This document shows positions 58,810 to 64,000 of a DNA stretch of 64,000 nt, piece by piece. The DNA comes from RPQJ01 sp963748985. GTDB lineage: Bacteria; Pseudomonadota; Gammaproteobacteria; Steroidobacterales; Steroidobacteraceae. Position numbers and translations under genes: made by a program. The notes below the pieces were generated by a model. The model was given only the letters and a program-made list of their open reading frames with translations, was not told the DNA's origin and searched no databases. Positions within the stretch are counted from its first letter, which is position 1. The number at the start of each line of letters is the position of its first letter. The stretch lies in assembly GCA_963748985.1 (NCBI GenBank), contig CAVVKQ010000013.1:1-64000 (forward strand). Reading direction: 5' to 3'.

Positions 58810-59760
58810 ATGAGCACTGCAGTCAAGTCGAGCTTCCTGTCCCGATCGCGCACCAGCGGCGGCGAAGCATCCGAGGGGCCCGGTCCGATCGACCGGTTCC
58901 TCGATGCCGTGTGGATGGAACGCGGCTTGTCGCCAAACACGCTCGCTGCGTATCGGGCGGACCTCACCGCTCTCGACCGCTGGCTCGACGAGCACTCAGG
59001 CGACCTGGTGCACGCGCAGCGCGGCGACATACTTGCGTTCATGGCTTCGCGAGTGCAGGCGGGCGCGCGACCCCGTTCGACCGCGCGCCAGCTCTCCAGC
59101 TTCCGCCGCTTTTACCGTTACCTGGTTCGTGAGGGCGCCTTGCGCGAGGACCCCACCGCGCAGATCGCGATGCCCAAGGTCGGCCGTTCGTTGCCGAAGT
59201 CACTCAGGGAGGAGGAAGTCGAGGCCCTGTTGGCCGCTCCAGCCGTGAGTGACCCGCTCGGGCATCGCGATCGGACCATGCTCGAGGTGCTGTATGCCAC
59301 CGGGCTGCGCGTCTCCGAACTCGTGAACTGCTCGCTCGCGCAGGTGAACCTGAACCAGGGCGTGCTGCGCATCGTCGGCAAGGGCGACCGCGAGCGGCTG
59401 ATCCCGCTTGGCGAGGAGGCGGTGCAGTGGGTGCAGCAGTTCCTGCAGGGTCCGCGCGTCGAGATCCTGCTCGAACGGCAGACCGATTACCTGTTCCCGA
59501 CGCGTCGTGGCGACCGGATGACGCGTCAGGCTTTCTGGCACATCATCAAGCGCTATGCACGCAAGGCCGGCATCGAGCGTGAACTCTCGCCGCACACGCT
59601 GCGCCACGCATTCGCCACCCACCTGTTGAACCATGGCGCAGACTTGCGCGTGGTGCAGATGCTGCTTGGCCACAGCGACTTGTCGACGACGCAGATCTAC
59701 ACGCACGTCGCCCGCGAACGACTCAAAGAACTGCATTCCGAGCATCACCCGCGCGGCTGA
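58810..59760 (+). CDS. xerD: Site-specific tyrosine recombinase XerD
   Basis: The 316-residue tyrosine recombinase acts with XerC at dif to resolve chromosome dimers. Catalytic residues are Arg167 (ATGLRVSEL), Lys191 (VGKGDRERLIP), His262 and Arg265 (HTLRHAFATH), His288 (LLGHSDLST) and nucleophile Tyr297 (QIYTHV). The SAM-like N-terminal domain reads IDRFLDAVWMERGLSPNTLAAY. Neighbouring dsbC is the classical gammaproteobacterial order for xerD, so this is the housekeeping recombinase and not a mobile-element integrase. The first 22 or so residues are an extension on E. coli XerD. Confidence 0.95.
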   Translation: MSTAVKSSFLSRSRTSGGEASEGPGPIDRFLDAVWMERGLSPNTLAAYRADLTALDRWLDEHSGDLVHAQRGDILAFMASRVQAGARPRSTARQLSSFRRFYRYLVREGALREDPTAQIAMPKVGRSLPKSLREEEVEALLAAPAVSDPLGHRDRTMLEVLYATGLRVSELVNCSLAQVNLNQGVLRIVGKGDRERLIPLGEEAVQWVQQFLQGPRVEILLERQTDYLFPTRRGDRMTRQAFWHIIKRYARKAGIERELSPHTLRHAFATHLLNHGADLRVVQMLLGHSDLSTTQIYTHVARERLKELHSEHHPRG

Positions 59761-59885
59761 CCGCCGTAAGGCTCTGCTAGACTCCGCCCGCCCCAGGGGA
59801 CCGTCGGGTTGCGGGCGCGGGGAGTCACTGAACCTGCGGCCGTGGCGACTGTCCTAGAACCACCATTCCAGGGATAGAACGCCGC

Positions 59886-60722
59886 ATGCGCCGCCGCACC
59901 CCAGCTCGCCCGATTGCCGCCGCCTCGCTCATCGCTTCCGCCGCGGCATTGATTGCCCTCGCGCCGAATTCCAGCATTTTCGCGGCGACGGCCCAGAAGC
60001 CGACTCAGGCGGCCAACGCCAAACCGGCAGTGCCCGCTGCGCCGGCGGCCATCCCGGCCGACGTGCGTGCGCGCATCGTCGCGAATCTGCCGGGGGCGCA
60101 AGCGTCTGACGTCGCGGTTTCACCGATTCCCGGTCTCTATGAAGTGGCGATGGGTGGGTTGATCGTCTACGTCAGCTCCGACGGCAAATACCTGCTGAGC
60201 GGCAATGTCTACGACCTCGATACGCAGGTGAACCTCACGGCCTCGCGTCGCAACTCGGCGCGTGCCAAGGCGCTGGCGGCGGCGTCCGAAAGCAACATGA
60301 TCGTGTTCGGGCCTGCCAACGCGAAGATGACGGTCACGGTATTCACGGACATCGACTGCGGCTACTGCCGCAAATTCCATAGCCAGATCGCCGATGTGAA
60401 CAAGGCCGGCGTGCGTGTTCGCTACATGTTCTTTCCGCGCACCGGTCCTGCCACGGAATCCTGGACCAAGGCCGAACAGGTCTGGTGCGCCGCGGACCGC
60501 CGCGAGGCACTCACGCGGGCCAAGAAGGGCGACACGGTCAAGGGCAAGACCTGCGGCGACGCCGCGGTCAAATCGCAATACGAGCTGGGCTCGGACCTCG
60601 GCGTGGAAGGCACGCCCGCGATCTTCACGCAAACCGGCGATTACATCGGCGGCTACGTAACGCCGGCCGAGCTGGTGCAGGCGATCCAGGAGTCGCAGAA
60701 GGCGGCGGTCGCTGCCCGCTGA
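59886..60722 (+). CDS. dsbC: Periplasmic thiol:disulfide interchange protein DsbC
   Basis: The 278-residue exported protein has a signal peptide (core IAAASLIASAAALIAL, residues 10-25), an Ala-Pro-rich linker, the small dimerisation domain (PIPGLYEVAMGGLIVYVSSDGKYLL split in strands), and a thioredoxin fold with active-site Cys158-Gly-Tyr-Cys161 in FTDIDCGYCRKFH. The second cysteine pair is seen as VWCAADRR ... GKTC, and the cis-proline loop is GVEGTPAIFTQ. It isomerises wrong disulfides in the periplasm. It follows xerD by 125 nt, the usual order in gammaproteobacteria. Confidence 0.95.
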   Translation: MRRRTPARPIAAASLIASAAALIALAPNSSIFAATAQKPTQAANAKPAVPAAPAAIPADVRARIVANLPGAQASDVAVSPIPGLYEVAMGGLIVYVSSDGKYLLSGNVYDLDTQVNLTASRRNSARAKALAAASESNMIVFGPANAKMTVTVFTDIDCGYCRKFHSQIADVNKAGVRVRYMFFPRTGPATESWTKAEQVWCAADRREALTRAKKGDTVKGKTCGDAAVKSQYELGSDLGVEGTPAIFTQTGDYIGGYVTPAELVQAIQESQKAAVAAR

Positions 60723-60734
60723 TCTTTAGTCCGC

Positions 60735-61058
60735 TCAGCGTTCGAGGTAGCCCAGCTTGCCGGGGCGACCGTCCCATTCCTTGGCGTCGTCGGGCGCGTC
60801 CTTCTTTTCGGTGATCACCGGCCACTGCCTGGCGAGGTCGGCATTCAGCTTGCGGAAATCCTGCTGGCCGTCCGGCAGTTCCTCTTCCGAAAAAATCGCC
60901 TCCGCCGGGCACTCCGGCTCGCACAGCGTGCAGTCGATGCACTCGTCCGGGTCGATCACCAGCATGTTCGGACCTTCGTGGAAGCAGTCCACCGGGCAGA
61001 CTTCCACACAGTCCATGTACTTGCACTTGATGCAGTTTTCCGTGACGACAAAGGTCAT
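60735..61058 (-). CDS. fdxA: 7Fe-8S ferredoxin FdxA
   Basis: The 107-residue ferredoxin begins TFVVTENCIKCKYMDCVEVCPVDCF and continues DECIDCTLCEPECPAEAIF, split in two cluster sites. Nine cysteines (9, 12, 17, 21, 25, 40, 43, 46, 50) cover a [3Fe-4S] and a [4Fe-4S] cluster, as in Azotobacter FdI-type FdxA. The C-terminal 50 residues are the normal family tail. It is convergent with dsbC (12-nt gap) and has a 108-nt upstream gap before the NUDIX gene on the same strand. Confidence 0.95.
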   Translation of the reverse strand: MTFVVTENCIKCKYMDCVEVCPVDCFHEGPNMLVIDPDECIDCTLCEPECPAEAIFSEEELPDGQQDFRKLNADLARQWPVITEKKDAPDDAKEWDGRPGKLGYLER

Positions 61059-61166
61059 CGGGGCGCTCCGGACGATGGCAGGTGACGAAAAAGGCGACAG
61101 TACGCGGCGGCGCGGGCTGGCGGGCGGCGTATTCTGCCAAAGCGCCGCCGCAGCGCAAAATGAATC

Positions 61167-61718
61167 CTACTTAACACCGCCGCTCCTGCGGTAGTCGAGC
61201 GCGGTGAGGTGGTGGTCCTCGACACCGCGCCGACGATCGTCGAAATAGTGGCGCAGGGCGAATTCCACGCTGCGGAAGGCGATGTCCTGCCACGGAATCT
61301 CGTCCTCGCCGTACAGCCCCACCTCCAGGCTCTCCGGACTCGGGCCGAAACTCGGTTGGGCCAACTTGGCGCGAAACATCACGTGCACCTGGTCCGCATG
61401 CAGCACGTGCACCACTGCCAGCAGCGAACCGATCTCCACCTCGGCCTGCGCTTCTTCGAACGACTCGCGCCGAGCGCCTTCCTGGGTCGTCTCGCCGTTC
61501 TCCATGAAACCGGCAGGGATCGTCCAGAAGCCGAGCCGCGGCTCGATCGCGCGCCGGCACAGCAGGATGCGGCCTTCATGCTCGGGCACGCAGCCGACGA
61601 TCAGTTTGGGGTTCTGGTAGTGGACGACACCGCAGGCATCGCACACGTGGCGGGCGAAGTGGTCGCCTTCGGGCGTGCGGAGCGAGACCGTGTTGCCGCA
61701 GGCTGAGCAGAACTTCAT
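61167..61718 (-). CDS. NUDIX hydrolase with N-terminal zinc ribbon
   Basis: The 183-residue protein opens with a zinc ribbon, FCSACGN and HVCDACGVVHYQNPK (two CxxC pairs), followed by a NUDIX domain whose box is GFMENGETTQEGARRESFEEA with the late Gly replaced by Gln, normal for this subgroup. These enzymes cleave nucleoside-diphosphate compounds such as ADP-ribose or NADH-like molecules. Its ATG comes two bases after a short dispersed repeat that has replaced any Shine-Dalgarno sequence, and tRNA-Leu lies immediately upstream on the same strand, so it may be read through from the tRNA promoter. Confidence 0.92.
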   Translation of the reverse strand: MKFCSACGNTVSLRTPEGDHFARHVCDACGVVHYQNPKLIVGCVPEHEGRILLCRRAIEPRLGFWTIPAGFMENGETTQEGARRESFEEAQAEVEIGSLLAVVHVLHADQVHVMFRAKLAQPSFGPSPESLEVGLYGEDEIPWQDIAFRSVEFALRHYFDDRRRGVEDHHLTALDYRRSGGVK

Positions 61719-61720
61719 GA

Positions 61721-61752
61721 AAAGGGGCTAGGGGATAGGGGTTGGGGGATAG
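61721..61752. repeat. Single copy of the GGGGTTAGGGGATA-type repeat
   Basis: This stretch matches one arm of the inverted repeat at 34437-34626 with only two differences over about 32 bases. It exactly fills the space between the NUDIX start codon (61718) and the 3' end of tRNA-Leu (61753). It has no inverted partner here. Confidence 0.85.
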
Positions 61753-61840
61753 TGGTGCCGGGAGAGGGAATCGAACCCTCACGAGTGATTAGCTCGCCGG
61801 ATTTTGAGTCCGGTGCGTCTACCAGTTCCGCCATCCCGGC
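61753..61840 (-). tRNA. tRNA-Leu, anticodon CAA
   Basis: On the minus strand the sequence folds with acceptor arms GCCGGGA/TCCCGGC, an anticodon stem CCGGA/TCCGG around loop CTCAAAA (anticodon CAA, reading UUG), a long variable arm as in all leucine tRNAs, and TTCGATTCC in the T loop. The length is 88 nt with CCA encoded. Confidence 0.97.
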
Positions 61841-61883
61841 AAGGGGGCGCAGCTTACCCGATAGGGCTTGCCGGTGGTAAAAG

Positions 61884-61898
61884 ATATGATAATCATAT
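61884..61898. promoter_or_regulatory. Fur-box-like 15-bp palindrome
   Basis: ATATGATAATCATAT is a perfect 7-1-7 palindrome in an AT-rich patch of otherwise GC-rich DNA. Its centre ATGATAATCAT equals the core of the classical Fur box. It lies between tRNA-Leu (minus) and the L,D-transpeptidase-type gene (plus), 132 nt upstream of that gene's ATG. The AT-richness could also simply be a promoter. Confidence 0.45.
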
Positions 61899-62030
61899 AG
61901 TTATCTACACTTCCAGGTTGTGAGGCCACGACTTCCGTGCCCGCTGACCGGAACTCGGTAGACTGTCGGCGGTCCTATGGCTCGCGTCGCCCTTGGGCGG
62001 CCGTCCCCTCCCGAGGAGACCGACCGAAGC

Positions 62031-62759
62031 ATGCGACGTTGCCTTTCCCACGGCCTGGCCACCTTCCTGGCGCTGCTGACGACCGCTCTGGTCGCCCCGG
62101 GCGCCATCGCGGCGCAATCCGTCCTGGCCGACAAACTGGCTGCCGAGGCTCCCAGGGCCAACCCCAAAGTGCTCGCCCTTGCGGCCCGCGCTGCCGAATG
62201 CGCGCGCAAGCAGGGTGTGCTCGACGGCTTCCGTCACCTTGCCGTTATCGATTACTCGTTGCCATCCACGCAGCCTCGCCTCTGGGTCTTCGACCTCGAG
62301 CGCGGCCGGCTGATGTTCCAGGAACTGGTCGCGCACGGCCGCAACACGGGTGACGCGAAAGCCGAACGCTTCTCCAACACCGAAGGCAGCCACATGTCGA
62401 GCATCGGGCTCTTCAAGACGCTGGAGCCTTACTACGGCAGCAATGGTTACTCGCTGCGGCTCTCGGGCCTCGATCCCGGTTTCAACGACAACGCACTCGC
62501 GCGCGCGATCGTCATGCACGGCGCGCCCTACGTCAGCGAGGCCATCGCCGAGCGACTTGGCCGGCTCGGTCGCAGTTGGGGTTGCCCGGCGCTGCGTCCC
62601 GAAATCGCTCGCACCGTCATCGACACGTTGAAGGGCGGTGCGCTGCTGTTCGCCTATTACCCAGACCGAAAATGGCTTGCCGAGTCGCCGTATTTCCAGT
62701 GCGACGCCCCACCGGCAAGGGTGGTTACTTCGGCGTCGCAGCATTCGAACTCGGGCTGA
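62031..62759 (+). CDS. Exported L,D-transpeptidase-like protein (YkuD_2 family)
   Basis: The 242-residue product has a signal peptide (core LATFLALLTTALVAPGAIAA, cut near residue 26). It matches the murein L,D-transpeptidase catalytic family of the PF13645 type: HLAVIDYSLPSTQPRLWVFD split over strands, VAHGRNTGDAKAERFSNTEGS, the catalytic-site IVMHGAPYVSEA and the nucleophile in GRSWGCPALRP. Such proteins are thought to act on peptidoglycan cross-links; activity is shown for few members. GAGGAGA precedes the ATG at 62031 by 11 nt; an in-frame ATG at 61977 would spoil the signal peptide. Confidence 0.9.
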   Translation: MRRCLSHGLATFLALLTTALVAPGAIAAQSVLADKLAAEAPRANPKVLALAARAAECARKQGVLDGFRHLAVIDYSLPSTQPRLWVFDLERGRLMFQELVAHGRNTGDAKAERFSNTEGSHMSSIGLFKTLEPYYGSNGYSLRLSGLDPGFNDNALARAIVMHGAPYVSEAIAERLGRLGRSWGCPALRPEIARTVIDTLKGGALLFAYYPDRKWLAESPYFQCDAPPARVVTSASQHSNSG

Positions 62760-62818
62760 CGGCGCGATCGGGCGCCGGCCTGCGACCTTTTGCCGCGGCC
62801 CGGCATCTAACCTGCCGA

Positions 62819-63433
62819 ATGTCCGCATTTCTCGACACTGCCCTCGATCCCGCCACGCTCGAGCGCGCTCGCGCCGGTGACGAAGCCGCGCTGGCCGAGA
62901 TCTACCGGGCCTACGAAGTTCCGGTCCGCACCCTGGCGTGTCGCATCGTGACGCCGCGCTCCGCGGCAGAGGACGTGGCCCAGGACGTCTTCGTCGACGT
63001 CATCACCCGGCTGCATCAGTTCGAGGGGCGCGGCTCGTTCGCGGGCTGGATCCGCAGCATTGCCATTTCACGCTGCCTCATGCAGTTGCGTTCGCCCTGG
63101 CATCGTGGCCAGCGCTGGCTGGCCGGGACGACCCGCTCGATCGACGAGTTGCACCAGGACTGGCAGGCCGGGCGCCGGCCGGGTGCGGCGACCGCGGATC
63201 GGGCAGATGCGATCGACCTCGAGCGCGCACTGGCACAACTCGGCGACAAGGCGCGGGCCGTCGTGTGGCTGCACGATGTCGAGGGGTGTACCCATGCCGA
63301 AATTGGTGCGCTGTTCGGCGCTTCGGCCAGTTTTTCCAAGTCGCAACTTGCCCGCGCGCACGAGCGCCTGCGGGACCTGCTGCATGTCGAAGGAGACGGG
63401 GCGTCATGCCTACCCGTATCGAGCACGCCATGA
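62819..63433 (+). CDS. ECF-type RNA polymerase sigma factor
   Basis: The 204-residue protein has sigma region 2 (LAEIYRAYEVPVRTLACRIVTPRSAAEDVAQDVFVDVITRL in adjoining helices, with the AEDVAQDVF motif) and region 4 (LEQAL-like DLERALAQLGDKARAVVWLHDVEGCTHAEIGALFGASASFSKSQLARA in helices). Region 3 is absent, as in ECF factors. The ATG at 62819 lacks a strong ribosome site. The gene overlaps the next by 28 nt, the usual arrangement of a sigma factor with its membrane regulator, here probably an anti-sigma protein. The target promoters are unknown. Confidence 0.92.
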   Translation: MSAFLDTALDPATLERARAGDEAALAEIYRAYEVPVRTLACRIVTPRSAAEDVAQDVFVDVITRLHQFEGRGSFAGWIRSIAISRCLMQLRSPWHRGQRWLAGTTRSIDELHQDWQAGRRPGAATADRADAIDLERALAQLGDKARAVVWLHDVEGCTHAEIGALFGASASFSKSQLARAHERLRDLLHVEGDGASCLPVSSTP

Positions 63434-63954
63434 ACCTGCCCGACCAACTCCGTTCGTTGCCGACGGCCGAGCCGCGTCCGGACGGCTGGGCCGACGTGCA
63501 GTCGCGCCTCGCCGCCAGGACAGCAGCGCATGCGCGACGCAGGCTGGGCCTGCAGCTCGCGGCCGCGGCCTCCGTTGCGATCATTGCCGTGACGGCCGCG
63601 TGGCGCATCGGGGACGTCGTGACCGAGCGCCCGGGCTCGATGGCTGCCGGACTCACGCCGCTCACGGCGGAACAGGCGCTCGCGCTCGATCGCGTCGCGC
63701 AGCTGCAGTCGCAGTCGCAAGCCCTCGACGAAATGCTGTCGGTGATTGGCGAGCGTCCGGTCGTCGAGCGCGCCGGCACGAGCGTGCCGATCGATACGCT
63801 CGAGGCGCAGGTGCAGTGGATCGACCACCAGATTTCCGTCGGCGACGGTGCAATCGAACCGGGCTCTGCCGAGCAGCTCTGGCGCAAGCGCGTCGGTGCG
63901 ATGAACTCCCTGGTGCAGTTGCGCTACGTGGAAGCGCAGCGCATCGACATGTGA
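63406..63954 (+). CDS. Single-pass membrane protein, probable anti-sigma factor
   Basis: This 182-residue product is not clearly in a named family. A cytoplasmic N-terminus (DQLRSLPTAEPRPDGWADVQSRLAA split by Pro-rich turns) is followed by one membrane helix (about residues 47-65, LGLQLAAAASVAIIAVTAA) and a periplasmic C-terminal domain with a helical, Gln-rich segment (ALALDRVAQLQSQSQALDEM). AGGAGA lies upstream of the ATG at 63406, inside the sigma factor gene. Overlap with the sigma gene and the topology fit an anti-sigma factor, but the ZAS-type His-x3-Cys-x2-Cys motif is absent. Confidence 0.7.
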   Translation: MPTRIEHAMNLPDQLRSLPTAEPRPDGWADVQSRLAARTAAHARRRLGLQLAAAASVAIIAVTAAWRIGDVVTERPGSMAAGLTPLTAEQALALDRVAQLQSQSQALDEMLSVIGERPVVERAGTSVPIDTLEAQVQWIDHQISVGDGAIEPGSAEQLWRKRVGAMNSLVQLRYVEAQRIDM

Positions 63955-63970
63955 CAACGAGGACGTGACC

Positions 63971-64000
63971 ATGCAATCCCTACGGATCAGAACATTGGCG
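63971..64000 (+). CDS. Start of a downstream gene, cut by the window end
   Basis: Only ten codons are present (MQSLRIRTLA). CGAGGA precedes the ATG, and the start lies 16 nt after the probable anti-sigma gene, so it is likely the third gene of that operon. The basic start could open a signal peptide. No function can be given. Confidence 0.5.
   Translation, partial: MQSLRIRTLA

Noticed and set aside
58810..59760. The tyrosine recombinase as a mobile-element integrase
   Set aside because: Its length, motifs and the dsbC neighbour mark it as housekeeping XerD.

Overview
The window is high-GC (about 65%) bacterial chromosome, densely packed and with many 1-4 nt gene overlaps. Its housekeeping genes (XerD followed by DsbC, 7Fe ferredoxin FdxA, ZapE, a DUF6763-type protein, 180-kDa-class NAD glutamate dehydrogenase) point to a gammaproteobacterium. 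Four TonB-dependent receptors, a TPR-sulfotransferase beside two of them, and a rich acyl-CoA gene set resemble Steroidobacteraceae/Woeseiaceae-type aerobic heterotrophs. That placement is inference; there is no rRNA here. No phage, insertion sequence or CRISPR array was seen.

Layout. 0-6 kb: a CHAD protein (cut by the window edge), a GNAT acetyltransferase, a small acidic protein, an acyl-CoA dehydrogenase, and proB-proA for proline synthesis. 6-11.1 kb: a minus-strand molybdenum cofactor operon, moeA-moaA-moaC-mobA-moaD, ending in an unusual single-chain MoaE-MoeB-rhodanese fusion. 11.1-13.4 kb: a small exported protein, CoA-acylating methylmalonate-semialdehyde dehydrogenase and tRNA-Arg(TCG). 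13.4-22.7 kb: three TonB-dependent receptors, two of them a tandem duplication that includes the terminator, and a TPR-sulfotransferase. 22.8-27.6 kb: a secreted amidohydrolase, an MBL-fold hydrolase overlapping a ModF-like double ATPase, and a PhzF-family protein. 27.6-31.7 kb: a thiamine-scavenging operon under a TPP riboswitch (outer-membrane receptor, small YkoF-type protein, PnuT-like transporter, thiamine kinase-like protein). 31.7-34.4 kb: a [2Fe-2S] ferredoxin, an NTF2-like protein, a nitronate-monooxygenase-like protein and an SDR. 34.4-44.2 kb: phosphoglycerate mutase, 3-oxoadipyl-CoA thiolase, a glycosyltransferase, NAD-GDH, MarR and ZapE.

44.2-57.4 kb is a short- and branched-chain acyl-CoA region: acetoacetyl-CoA synthetase, a membrane Fe-S oxidoreductase, ETF-ubiquinone oxidoreductase, two SDR dehydrogenases, a thiolase, a TetR regulator and, divergent from the regulator, fused isobutyryl-CoA mutase IcmF. 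Two 12-bp TACT-N4-AGTA palindromes lie between tetR and icmF and are the probable operators. The genes could take isobutyryl-CoA to butyryl-CoA and on to acetyl-CoA, with electrons entering the quinone pool through ETF-QO.

57.4-64 kb: a pair of REP-like hairpins, an acyltransferase, xerD, dsbC, fdxA, a NUDIX hydrolase, tRNA-Leu(CAA), an exported L,D-transpeptidase-type protein, and an ECF sigma factor with its probable membrane partner.

Two genes (the membrane Fe-S oxidoreductase and one SDR) each carry a clear one-base frameshift, and the thiamine receptor may carry a third near its start. These may be true mutations or sequence errors. Two families of short dispersed repeats occupy gene boundaries.
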